This document shows positions 11,437 to 20,372 of a DNA stretch of 64,000 nucleotides, in pieces (the first letter of the stretch is position 1; each line of letters opens with the position of its first letter). Both the position numbers and the translations under genes were made by a program. The notes beneath the pieces were generated by a model, which was not told where the DNA came from, did not search any database, and saw only the letters and a program-made list of their open reading frames with translations. The stretch is from Phytophthora quininea (Eukaryota; Oomycota; Peronosporomycetes; Peronosporales; Peronosporaceae): positions 1 through 64,000 of the forward strand of contig JAAVTG010000035.1 of NCBI GenBank assembly GCA_011947345.1, written 5' to 3'.

Positions 11437-12263
11437 GTGCTTTGACTTGTTCGGTTGATGCGAGTGAGCTCGGGGACGAAAGTCGACGAATGAACCGCAG
11501 GGCCTAAGGGCGTGAGAAGAGAGCCGAGCGCCATTGTCGATGCATTTGACAGGCATGCCTCGTTTCGAGAACCAACAGTAGCAATTTGGTCCAACTGAAG
11601 TCAGCGAGTCAAGTTGGAGCGCGCTGACTCCAGATAGGCAAACCAAACTGATGAAGCGCCTTTGCCAATGTCGTGCTGTCTTAACTACCCCCAGTAGCAA
11701 AAGGAGTAAAGCTAGTGAGTGTATTGGCGTCGGTAGCGCTGTGCCGGTGCTAGCTAGCGAGTGTTGTTGAGCCGGTGCAAGTAGCTTGTTTGATTTGTGG
11801 GTGTTGGGGAATAAGAAGCTCATCCCACTCCGACTTAGGCACGGGTCGCAAGTTAGACGGCAACGCATTGACTGTGGGTTCCCATTGAGGAAGGCAGCGA
11901 GCAGCGCTAGATGAAAACGCTGTTGTGTACGAGGTAAACCGAGACTTTGTCAACGGAAATGTAGACAAACACGGCAATAAAATTCGGGCACAGCTAGAAC
12001 CATTAAACAGAGGCTATCTATCACGCTCCCATTGATGAACGTCCGCTGTCGTCTATTCCAAGGCAGCGTGAGTGAGCGCGAATGATATGAGTAGCATGAT
12101 CACTTTTTTTTTTCTAACTCTCCGAATTTCATCTCCTCGTTTTCATGCTAATGAAACCACTAGACCTGAATCGCAACCTGTTCAAGAGAATCTAGCACAA
12201 CGAAGCGAAGTTGTGGCTGCAGGTTCAAGCCTTCCAGACTCAAACCACGACACACTCACAAGA
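11437..12263. other. intergenic stretch upstream of the elicitin-like gene
   Basis: About 830 nt contain no supported gene. The minus-strand open frames at 11437-11977 lack any recognisable feature and probably hold the promoter and leader of the elicitin-like gene. Confidence 0.5.
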
Positions 12264-12850
12264 CTATAGCTTGCCTACGTTTGACTCCTCACGGACGAAG
12301 GGCTCGCGGTCGAGAACGAGATTCGCTTCGTACGCCATTTTCCGCGTGGTGCCGTTCACGTGGGCTCGATCAACGGGTCTTTCGGCGCCGCAGCCGACAT
12401 TATTCCAGCTTGGGGCCGAAATCGCCAGTACTGTCGGTTCCTCGAGTGCCACATCGTCTAGCCGGAGCACCACGCTCATCCAGCGGTGGCGAACACCCAA
12501 CTTGTCGAACGGGAGAATTTCATTGGCGACGTCTTTGGGGAAGTACCAGGCATACAAGAATGCCCACTTGCCGCTGTGCAGCATCGACCGACTGTTCGCT
12601 TGCGACCCTAAGGCAGAGCCCGTGCACTCGCCGTCAGGTTCTCGGTTTCGCCTGAAGCATTCACGGCAAGGTACGAATAACAGTCATCCACGATGACAAG
12701 CGAAGGTTTGACTTGACGGCAGCCTTCTCGGCGTCGGCGACCCGTTCTGGTTGTGAGAATAGCTGTACCTCGTCGTGACCAATTGATGCAGCGCTGGTGC
12801 TGATGAGGACAATCGCCAAGGCGACCAGCACGCCCACAAATTTGGCGAAG
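12264..12850 (-). pseudogene. NPP1/NLP-family pseudogene (copy a)
   Basis: NLPs are secreted necrosis- and ethylene-inducing-like proteins of plant pathogens. This copy retains a hydrophobic signal-peptide-like start (FVGVLVALAIVLISTSAAS, about 12846-12790), but I see no ATG directly before it. Relative to the better copy at 18213 it has a 1-nt deletion after AVK (about 12700) and a deletion of about 25 nt removing part of the Gly-rich block. Its C-terminal third is missing and the frame ends at 12264. The central block with AWYFPKD is intact. The position of the family heptapeptide reads GVRHRWM rather than the canonical GHRHDWE. The central 300 nt are nearly identical to copy d at 19358, in inverted orientation. 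Treated as broken and non-functional. Confidence 0.75.
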
Positions 12851-12857
12851 GGCTGGA

Positions 12858-12870
12858 AAATCGGAGAATG
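12858..12870 (-). promoter_or_regulatory. oomycete core promoter-like element (NLP copy a)
   Basis: On the minus strand it reads CATTCTCCGATTT, one mismatch from the oomycete Inr/FPR consensus CATTYYNCAWTTT. It lies just upstream of the pseudogene's signal-peptide region. Confidence 0.45.
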
Positions 12871-13199
12871 AGAGCACGCCGCAGGTTGCCCATGCAGTAT
12901 CAACCAGAACTCGTCGGGATAGCAATCGGATGTGTGTTAGCGGAGTCGTTCCTTGTTGACCAGGCGAATACCTCGCAGAGTATCCCTTGCTTTTCGTGCA
13001 TGTTGACGTGACATGCCCCAGAGCACTTTTCCATTGCTCACAAGTCGCAGATTCCTGTCGTGACCTGTGTCAACGCATCTTTGCCAGGCCTCGACACGAG
13101 TCCCGCGATTCCCACGGGATCACACCTCGACTCGCAGGCAGACACGATGCTGGGCCTGCAACGGATGCGAATTGCGCGGAACATCGGTCGACTGTCTCC

Positions 13200-15133
13200 A
13201 TGGCGTCGGTCAGTGGCGACGACATCCCCGCTCCGTTCTCGGTGGAGCTGCCGGACGAACCAGCGGTCGCCGGTCGCGGTCCTGCCCGCGCAAGCCCCGT
13301 GCCGACGCTGTACGAGCCGCACATGACGCTCTACACCAACCTGCTGGACCGGGCCAAGGTCGACGACGGCTCCCGACGCATGTTCGGCAGTCGGCCGGTG
13401 GATCCCATAACGGGGTCGCGACCGGCGACTACGAGTGGAAGACGTTCGCAGAGTTCCTCGACCACGTGGACGAGACGGCGGCCGGCATGAAGCGGGCGCT
13501 GGGACTCGGCCGACAAGACATGGTCGGCGTCTTCAGCCGCACGCAGTATGAGTGGACCCTCGTGGAGCAGAGCTGCAACCGGATGGCGTACACGTTGGTG
13601 CCGTTGTACGACACGCTGGGACCGAGCACCGTGCCCTACATCCTCAACCACACCGAGATGCGCGTGGTGTTCTGTGCCAAGGCGCAGACCCAGACGCTGC
13701 TGAACTGCTTGGCGCAATGTCCGCACTTGAAGACCATCGTCCAGTACGAGAATGAGGTGAACGAGGAGCAGACAGCTCAAGCACAAGCCCACGGCGTGAA
13801 GATTTGGACGCTCGAAGAAGTGGTGGCAGTGGGCAGGAGCCACCCGGTCAATGCTGATCCGCCGAAACCCGAAGACCTCAGCACCATTTGCTATACGTCC
13901 GGGACCACAGGAACCCCGAAGGGTGTGTTAGTCACGCACTCCAACTTCGTGAGTGCTATCAACGCCTACCGTCCAGTGATTCGAGGGCACCGAGACGACG
14001 TTTACTTCAGCTTCCTGCCGTTGCCGCATGTGGCGGAGAGATTTCTACACGCGTTGATGATCACGGAGGGTGCTGCTATCGGCTTCTACCACGGCAGCAT
14101 TCCACGGCTTCTTGACGACGTGCAGGCTCTGCATCCCAGCGTGTTCGTCGCTGTGCCTCGCTTGATGAACCGCATTTTCGACCAGCTGAAGCACAAGGTT
14201 GCTTCAAGTGGAGACGCTGAGCAGGTCGAATTCTTCTACCGTGCGCTGGCGGAGAAGAAGCGTTTGAATGTGCTACACCACGAGGAATACGATGCTGCAG
14301 TGTTCAACCGGTTCAAACCGACGTTAGGCGGCAATGTGCGGCAAATTCTGACGGGTGCGGCCCCAATTACCAGCGAAGTGAAAGAGTTTTTCCAATACGT
14401 TTTCGGCGTTCCGGTGCTGGAGGCCTACGGCATCACGGAAGCTTCGGGCGGAGTCGCTTGCTCCAGCGTCAATATGCCGCAGGGTCCTCACGTTGGAGTT
14501 CCGCTGCCAGGACTGGCGATCCGACTTGGCGATGTGCCGGAGATGAATTATTCCAGCAGTGAAGGCTTTGGAGAAGTGCTTATGAAGGGACCGAACGTGT
14601 TCTCCGGCTACTATAAGCAGCCCGAGCTTACTCGTGAGGTGCTGGACGATGACGGATGGTATGCCACTGGAGACATTGGTCGGTGGAATGACGACGGTAC
14701 ACTGAGCATTGTCGACCGCAAGAAGCACATTTTCAAGCTCTCCCAGGGCGAGCACATTGCCCCAGAGAAGGTGGAAGGCGTGTACCAGAAGAGCAAGTAT
14801 GTTGGCCAGGTGTTTGTGCAGGGAGACTCGTTACAGAGCTACCTGGTGGGCGTGGTGGTGCCGGATACCGCCGTGATCGCCCAGACGTCGCTGATCAACT
14901 GGAAGACCGACGAAGAGCAGCGTCGTGAGCTGGAGAAGGTCATCCTGCAGGATATGGACGCGGTAGCACATGCTGACGGACTGCACGGCTTCGAGCGGGT
15001 CAAGAAGATTTTCCTCACGGACGAAGCGTTCACGGTCGAGAACGACCTGGTGACCCCAACGTTGAAGCCCAAGAGACCTAAACTGGCCAAATACTTCGCT
15101 AGTGTGGTGGAGCAATTATATGCTACGGGGTAG
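13200..15133 (+). CDS. long-chain acyl-CoA synthetase, second copy, one frame break
   Basis: It is a paralogue of the minus-strand synthetase at 8823-10784. It starts at ATG 13200 (MASVSGDDIPAP); the frame changes at the G run 13412-13415 (one more G joins DPITG to VATGDYEW). It then stays open to TAG 15131-15133, about 644 residues, the usual size for the family. Motifs are TSGTTGTPKG (AMP-binding P-loop, about 13900), YGITEASGG (about 14430), DGWYATGDIG (about 14655) and [15 protein letters not shown] (about 14710). The reaction is ATP-dependent acyl-CoA formation; chain-length preference cannot be read from sequence. The two copies point away from each other, with the elicitin-like gene and NLP copy a between them. 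No membrane segment or obvious targeting signal is seen at the chosen start. Confidence 0.9.
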
Positions 15134-15609
15134 TAAGTAGAGTGTTAAATCGAGGAGGACAGCTAGTAGAGAGCTTGGCGTAGTGGAAGTTGAAACGAAC
15201 AGGCCTCAAGGACTAGATTGACTCAATTGTGACAGGAGTTCAACTGGGTGAAGTCGACAAGGGCCGATTACCAGGATTGCGGAACTCCAGTGACGATAGT
15301 ATTCCAGCTCTCTCACGGATGCCAATCAGCAGATATATACCTTGTGCTAGCGACGGACACGCTTGTTTGACATGCCTGGTCGATCACTAGACTGATTCTA
15401 TTCGGCTTTTCTGATTGTCATGGCCCGATGTGTGTTTGAAGTGGTGCTAGTCAAGCTTCTTCACCAAGGACCAACGATGGCGCTCGGCGACCAGCAAAAG
15501 CTTTCGGTGGCTCCATTGCAAATCCTTCAACATGCTCCTCGTCTCCAGTCGCGAACTGCCTGCCGCTCGACGGCGAGAGCGAAAACTTTTAGAGCTGCCT
15601 CAGTCCTCT
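15134..15609. other. intergenic stretch
   Basis: No supported gene lies between the acyl-CoA synthetase and the Old Yellow Enzyme. An open frame from 15420 runs into the downstream gene but is more likely leader, because a promoter-like element lies at 15610. Confidence 0.5.
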
Positions 15610-15622
15610 CATTCTCGAATTC
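15610..15622 (+). promoter_or_regulatory. oomycete core promoter-like element (OYE)
   Basis: It reads CATTCTCGAATTC, two mismatches from CATTYYNCAWTTT. It lies 46 nt upstream of ATG 15669, which supports that start over the upstream in-frame ATG at 15420. Confidence 0.4.
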
Positions 15623-15668
15623 GTTCGCTCCAAGTCAAGACCCAAGACCCCCTCCCAACCTGTCCGAC

Positions 15669-16787
15669 ATGACGGTGCCACTCAAGGACTACACGCTCTT
15701 CACGCCGTACCAGCTCTCCAAGAACCTCAAGCTCAAGAACCGCATCGTGCTGTCACCACTCACCCGTGGGCGTTGCGACGCAGAGACCCACGAGGCTGGT
15801 CCGATGCAAGTCGAGTACTATACTCAACGAGCTGGCGCTGGCCTCATCATCACCGAAGCCGCCGCCGTGTCGGAGCAAGGTTTTGGCTGGTACGGGGCTC
15901 CATGCATGTACACGGAAGCCCACCGAGACTCGTGGAAGCCCGTGGTGGACGCGGTGCACGCCAAGGAAGCCAAGATCTTCCTGCAGATCTGGCACATCGG
16001 TCGTCAGGGTCACCCCAGCTTCAGTGGCGACGTTGTCGGTCCGTCGGCCATCGGCCCGGTCTTCGGCCACACTCGCAACGTGAAGGCTGAACAAGCGCCG
16101 TACGAAGTCTGTCGTGAGCTCAAGACCGAGGAGATCCCAGGCGTGATCGACCAGTTCTGCAAGGCCGCTCGTCTTGCCAAGGAGGCGGGCTTTGACGGAG
16201 TCGACATCCACGCCGCCAATGGGTATCTGCCGGACACATTCCTGCAGTCGTCGACAAACAAGAGAACCGACAAGTACGGCGGCTCCATTGAGAACCGTGC
16301 CCGGTTCCTGATCGAGTTGGTCGAGGCATTGCAGAAGGTGTGGCCCGCCGACCGCATCGGTCTGAGACTGTCGCCCAATGGCTTCAACGGCGACACCGGC
16401 AGCGCCGACAACTACGACATGTGCTGCTACGTGGCCGGTCAGTTGAGCAAGTACGGCCTGGCCTACTTGGCCACCTTGGACGGCTTTGGTTTCGGCTACC
16501 AGGACAAGGGTCCGCTAACCAAACCGTTCGACGTCAAGAAGCACTTCAAGGGCACCGTCATGGCTGCCAATAGCTACTCTCGCGATACAGCGGAGGGCGT
16601 TCTGTGCAGCGGTGCCGCCGACCTCGTGGGATTTGGCCGTCCGTACATGTCGAACCCCGACTTGGCCGAACGCTTCTACAACGACTGGCCGCTGAACGAG
16701 CCGGCCAATTTCAACACCTGGTATGGCACTCGCATGCCTGGCCCCAGCGGGTACATCGACTTCCCGGCCTACGCCGGAAAGGCCTAG
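15669..16787 (+). CDS. Old Yellow Enzyme-family NADH:flavin oxidoreductase
   Basis: The protein has 372 residues and a TIM barrel of the OYE/12-oxophytodienoate reductase type, binding FMN and reducing activated C=C bonds with NAD(P)H. Visible family signatures are NRIVLSPLTRGRCDAE near residues 24-39, QIWHIGRQ at 106-113, HAANGYLPDTFL at 181-192 with the substrate-anion pair His181/Asn184 and the proton-donor-type Tyr186, and DKYGGSIENRARF at 201-213. A C-terminal FMN-phosphate motif includes GFGRPYMSNPDLAERF. The length matches the family. The frame is open upstream to ATG 15420, which would add 83 residues rich in Arg and Ser; I prefer 15669 because similarity begins there. The physiological substrate is unknown. 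A short decayed fragment of the same gene lies at 17819. Confidence 0.9.
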   Translation: MTVPLKDYTLFTPYQLSKNLKLKNRIVLSPLTRGRCDAETHEAGPMQVEYYTQRAGAGLIITEAAAVSEQGFGWYGAPCMYTEAHRDSWKPVVDAVHAKEAKIFLQIWHIGRQGHPSFSGDVVGPSAIGPVFGHTRNVKAEQAPYEVCRELKTEEIPGVIDQFCKAARLAKEAGFDGVDIHAANGYLPDTFLQSSTNKRTDKYGGSIENRARFLIELVEALQKVWPADRIGLRLSPNGFNGDTGSADNYDMCCYVAGQLSKYGLAYLATLDGFGFGYQDKGPLTKPFDVKKHFKGTVMAANSYSRDTAEGVLCSGAADLVGFGRPYMSNPDLAERFYNDWPLNEPANFNTWYGTRMPGPSGYIDFPAYAGKA

Positions 16788-16898
16788 GGAGTTAATCGCT
16801 CACACATTCGTGCTGCGGTGAAGATGAAGCAAGTCGTGGCAGATCCGTTGATTAATCCGGCAAAATGGAGTTTTGTACGTGTGCTAACGTGTGCTCTT

Positions 16899-16911
16899 CA
16901 TTCCCCAAATT
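16899..16911 (+). promoter_or_regulatory. oomycete core promoter-like element (NLP copy b)
   Basis: It reads CATTCCCCAAATT, one mismatch from CATTYYNCAWTTT, 28 nt upstream of the pseudogene's ATG 16940. Confidence 0.45.
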
Positions 16912-16939
16912 CCAACCAAATAACAACGTTCAATTCCTG

Positions 16940-17700
16940 ATGAAGCTACGTGGGCTGATCATCCTCGCGGTCGCCCTTCTAACTAGTATCGACGCTGGAT
17001 CAATCAGTCACGATGAGGGCCAGCCATTTCCACAGCTAGAATCCGTCACCGACGCCGGGGAGGCTGCCGTCAAGTTTAAACCCTCGTTAGTCATTTAGAA
17101 CGGATGTCAGCACTATCCTGCCAGAAACCAGCGGCGGACTCAAAGGGAGCGGAAAAGTTGGCGGTGATTGCAAGGGCTCTGGCTTGGGCTCGCAAGTGTA
17201 CAACCGATCAATATTGTACTGCGGCAAGTGGGCCATCATGTACGCCTGGTATTCCCTAAAGATGTCACGGAAGGAATTCTCCTTTTCGGCACCGCTGGCG
17301 GAGTGTCGTTTTGTGGTTGAATGATGTCGAACTGGAGTCACCGACGACGCTGGCAACTTCATCAGGTCAGGATCTCTACGACTCCAAGACGGCCGAGAAA
17401 CCCGTCAACGGAGCCCACCTCGAAGGCACCACCCCAAGATGCTGACCGATGAGGACGTGGGGCTGGACACCACACGGTTAGACCGTCGATTGAGAGCGGC
17501 CAAATCCAAGACCTCATTCAATGGGAGCAAATGGGCCCGCGAGGCACTCGAGGTGACGGACTTGGGTGAGGACGAGTTTGGCGTGAAGAACACGGTGCTT
17601 TCAATGACGCCAACTTTGAAACCACCTCTAGTCGTCGGAGCCGATCTACATCCACCTTGGTCGTCACAACTGGGAGCCTTGGGAGGAGTGAGCAGGCGAT
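16940..17700 (+). pseudogene. NPP1/NLP-family pseudogene (copy b)
   Basis: ATG 16940 begins a good signal peptide (MKLRGLIILAVALLTSIDA), and the frame stays parallel to copy c for about 50 residues. It then hits TAG 17096-17098 where copy c has a Lys codon. Beyond it the similarity continues in broken frames: a small deletion in the Gly-rich block, recognisable nucleotide similarity to the AWYFPKD region near 17235, large losses around the heptapeptide region, and traces of the C-terminal end to about 17700. Several independent lesions make this a true pseudogene rather than a consensus error. Confidence 0.75.
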
Positions 17701-17768
17701 AATCAGACGTGAAGATGGAAATCCGAAAGAGCACCAACAAAGTTCACCAACGTGTACCTCCTCGTCGC

Positions 17769-17875
17769 ATGACAGAACTCCCGTTGCTATCAAGGACGGT
17801 GGATGGAAATGCGCCCCTAAGGAACCGTATCGTGCTGTCACCACTCACTCGTGGGCATTGCGATGCAAAGACCCT
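17769..17875 (+). pseudogene. chimeric gene fragment: cNMP-gene start fused to an OYE piece
   Basis: Bases 17769-17818 resemble the first 50 nt of the cyclic-nucleotide-binding gene at 20373 (here MTELPLLSRTVDGNAP, there MTELPELSRTLDGDAP). Bases 17819-17875 resemble 15735-15790 of the Old Yellow Enzyme (NRIVLSPLTRGHCDAK). The two pieces are joined in frame inside a short open frame (17709-17954) with no other similarity. I interpret it as debris of local duplication and end joining. Confidence 0.6.
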
Positions 17876-18144
17876 AGAGGGTAGAGAGCGTTTACTTCCT
17901 GATCGTGACCGCACCGTGGTCGTTGAAAGTTTCTTGCTACTAATCCAAGGATAACCAGAATCCCAGAGGAGAGCGCTAGCGATAAACAAAAAGCAATCCA
18001 CTTTCTTTCCTTTTGCAACCTGGGCCTCCATTGGGCGGTTTTCGTTGTTGCTGCAACAGGTCCGTGCACTCATCTCAGCGAAACGCTGCTGCAGCACATC
18101 AGCCTGCTTTACGGCTTTCGGGAGGGACAGCGTTCTGTGCCTGC

Positions 18145-18157
18145 CATTCCCCAATTT
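18145..18157 (+). promoter_or_regulatory. oomycete core promoter element (NLP copy c)
   Basis: CATTCCCCAATTT matches the Inr/FPR consensus CATTYYNCAWTTT at every position. It lies 55 nt upstream of ATG 18213, a usual distance for oomycete genes. Confidence 0.65.
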
Positions 18158-18212
18158 CCCGCTAACCACCATCACCACTGCTACTTCTACTTCTACTGGT
18201 GCTTTCTTCACG

Positions 18213-19024
18213 ATGAAGCTACGCGTGTTGATCTGCCTTGCGATTACCCTCCTATCCGGTATCGACGCGGCGCCGATCGGTCACGACAAGGTGCAGCCAT
18301 TCCCACAGCCGGAACCGGTCACCGTCGCCGAGAAGGTTGCCGTCAAGTTCAAACCTTCGCTTGTCATCAAGCACGGCTGTCACCCGTACCCCGCTGTGAA
18401 TGCTGCCGGAGAAACTAGCGGCGGACTCAAAGGAACCGGAGCACCTGACGGCGAGTGCACGGGGTCTGCCTTAGGCTCGCAAGTGTACAGTCGATCGATG
18501 CTATACAGTGGCAAGTGGGCCATCATGTACGCTTGGTACTTTCCCAAGGATGTAGCGTCGGTGGACGTACTCCCTTTCCTAAGGTATGGCGTTCGTCACC
18601 GATGGTTAACTGCGGTCGTGTGGCTGGATGACGTGGCACTTGAGGAACCGACGGTGCTGGCGATTTCGACACCGGATTGGAGAACTGAAAACGACAACAA
18701 GGTCGAGAAACCCGTCGAGAAAGTCCACCTCAATGGCACCACCCCCAAGTTGGCAGCAGAAGAAGATGTGAAGTCAATCCGCAACACGATCAATCCTTCC
18801 CGTGAGAGCGGCGAATTCCAGGACCTCATTCAGTGGGAGCAGATGACCGGCGAGGCTCGCGAGGCGCTCGAGGTGACGGACTTTGGCGAGGACAAGTTTG
18901 GCTATAGGAACGACGTGCCTTTCATCGACGACTTTTTCGAGAGCAAGATCAGCGACGCGGCGACCATCTACATCTCTGTTCGTCGTCGTGCTCCCCCTCA
19001 CCACGGTCGATTTGGGAGGAGTAA
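18213..19024 (+). CDS. NPP1/NLP-family secreted protein with non-canonical heptapeptide (copy c)
   Basis: This is the best preserved of four NLP loci. A signal peptide (residues 1-20) is followed by a Pro/Val-rich spacer, the two-Cys block of type 1 NLPs (Cys56, Cys82), and the AWYFPKD motif at 107-113. The diagnostic heptapeptide position (126-132) reads GVRHRWL, whereas the family consensus is GHRHDWE. The Asp and Glu that contribute to metal binding and cytolysis in characterised members are thus replaced, which suggests a non-cytolytic member. The frame stays open to TGA 19061. A C run at 18993-18997 appears one base short, because in the neighbouring frame the ending matches copy d and stops at TAA 19022-19024. 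About 270 residues. Function cannot be stated from sequence. Confidence 0.75.
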
Positions 19025-19357
19025 TCCATTGGACATAGCTGCCGTAACATTGATCTTGTGACTAAGTGCCGAATCCTTAACCAACGAAAATGTGTCACGA
19101 AAAATGATGTCATTATCGCTGGTCTGCAAGCAGCCTTTAGTGAAAGAATATTGCTTGTCCTCGGATTGAACGCTATTTTCTTCGCACGCTTTGGGTGGTG
19201 TGAACATTCGCGCGTCGACCTGTTGGTCACTTTCTCTGCGATTTGAGGTTGATGCGAGGGGATACCTTACGTCGAATTAATTCGAGGAGACTAACAAAGT
19301 TGCATCTGCTTAACTCTCATTCTCCAACTGCCATCAATCTACCAAACCACTACTCGA
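19025..19357. other. intergenic stretch between NLP copies c and d
   Basis: No gene or repeat is recognised here. The sequence is AT-richer than its surroundings. Confidence 0.4.
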
Positions 19358-20211
19358 CTTGCAAGCGAACAGTCGATCGATGCTGCGCAGCGGCAAGTGG
19401 GCATTCTTATAGCCTGGTACTTCCCCAAAGACGTCGCCAATGAAATCCTCCCGTTCGACAAGTCGGGTGTTCGCCACCGCTGGATGAGCGTGGTGCTCCG
19501 GCTAGACGATGTGGCACTCGAGGAACCGACAGTACTGGCGATTTCGGCCCCAAGCTGGAATAATGTCGGCTGCGGCGCCGAAAGACCCGTTGATCGAGCC
19601 CACGTGAACGGCACCACACGGAAAATGGCGTACGAAGAGAATCCCAAGCAAATGCGCCACACCATCAGTCTTTCCGATGAGAGCGGCGAGTCCCAGGACC
19701 TCATTCAGTGGGAGAAGATGACTGGCGAGGCACGCGAGGCGCTCGAGGTGACGGACTTTGGCTATAACTGTTGCAATATGGTGGCACCCACTCCTGAAGT
19801 AGACTTCACGCTAGGGAGACCAGCCACGTCTTTAGGGCCGAGGAAGCTGCGTTGAAGGCAGGAACGAAGCAAGGACGAGGAACAGCGTTGCTCTGTTGGT
19901 GTATTATCTTAGAGTGATGAAGAGGCAATCTTGGTGGCCGTTGTGAAACTACTACCAGTGCCTACAAGTTATAGAACTATGAAAAATGAATACTGTGATG
20001 CCTCACAACTCTCCTGATCTTGTCGACTGCCATTCTCGTGCACATATCTTGGAAATATCTTGTTTAATCTTTCCCAACTGGTAACAATAACAACGACGTG
20101 CCTTTCGACGATGCATTCTTCAAAACCAACCTCAAGGTCGTGTCCACGATTTACATCCAAAGTCGTCGTCACGGTTCGAGAACCATATCGATTTGGGAGG
20201 ACCAAGTGTAG
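19358..20211 (+). pseudogene. NPP1/NLP-family pseudogene (copy d)
   Basis: Similarity to copy c begins mid-gene (GCAAGCGAACAGTCGATCGA at 19361), so the signal peptide and N terminus are absent. A 1-nt loss near 19410 shifts the frame just before AWYFPKD. The block from 19420 to about 19765 is open and includes GVRHRWM at the heptapeptide site. After TDFG the coding similarity is interrupted by about 320 nt and resumes at about 20090 (NNDVPFDDAFF), ending ISIWEDQV at TAG 20209-20211. The interruption, missing start and frame loss mark it as a pseudogene. The block 19358-19640 is nearly identical to copy a in inverted orientation. Confidence 0.75.
19766..20085 (+). other. about 320-nt insertion interrupting NLP copy d
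   Basis: This segment lies between the two halves of the NLP C-terminal coding region and has no counterpart in copy c. I see no clear terminal inverted repeat, target duplication or splice-site pair, so its nature is open. Confidence 0.4.
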
Positions 20212-20372
20212 CTGAGGAGATTCTTGGGGGCGATTCCGTTCGACTTGTTGACAAAACCTTTGTCTAACACGCAACAATAAAATTCATGGGACGAAACATT
20301 CGTGACGACTTTGTATAATTAGAGAATCGGTGCTTGCAGGCCTTTCACGACGCGTTAGTGATTTTGTGACTC

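Noticed and set aside
12072..12696. Plus-strand open frames opposite NLP copy a
   Set aside because: Same-length antisense frames appear opposite copy d, so they are shadows of the NLP sequence.
15420..15668. N-terminal extension of the Old Yellow Enzyme from ATG 15420, possibly a mitochondrial presequence
   Set aside because: Family similarity starts at 15669 and a promoter-like element lies at 15610, so the extension is more likely not translated.
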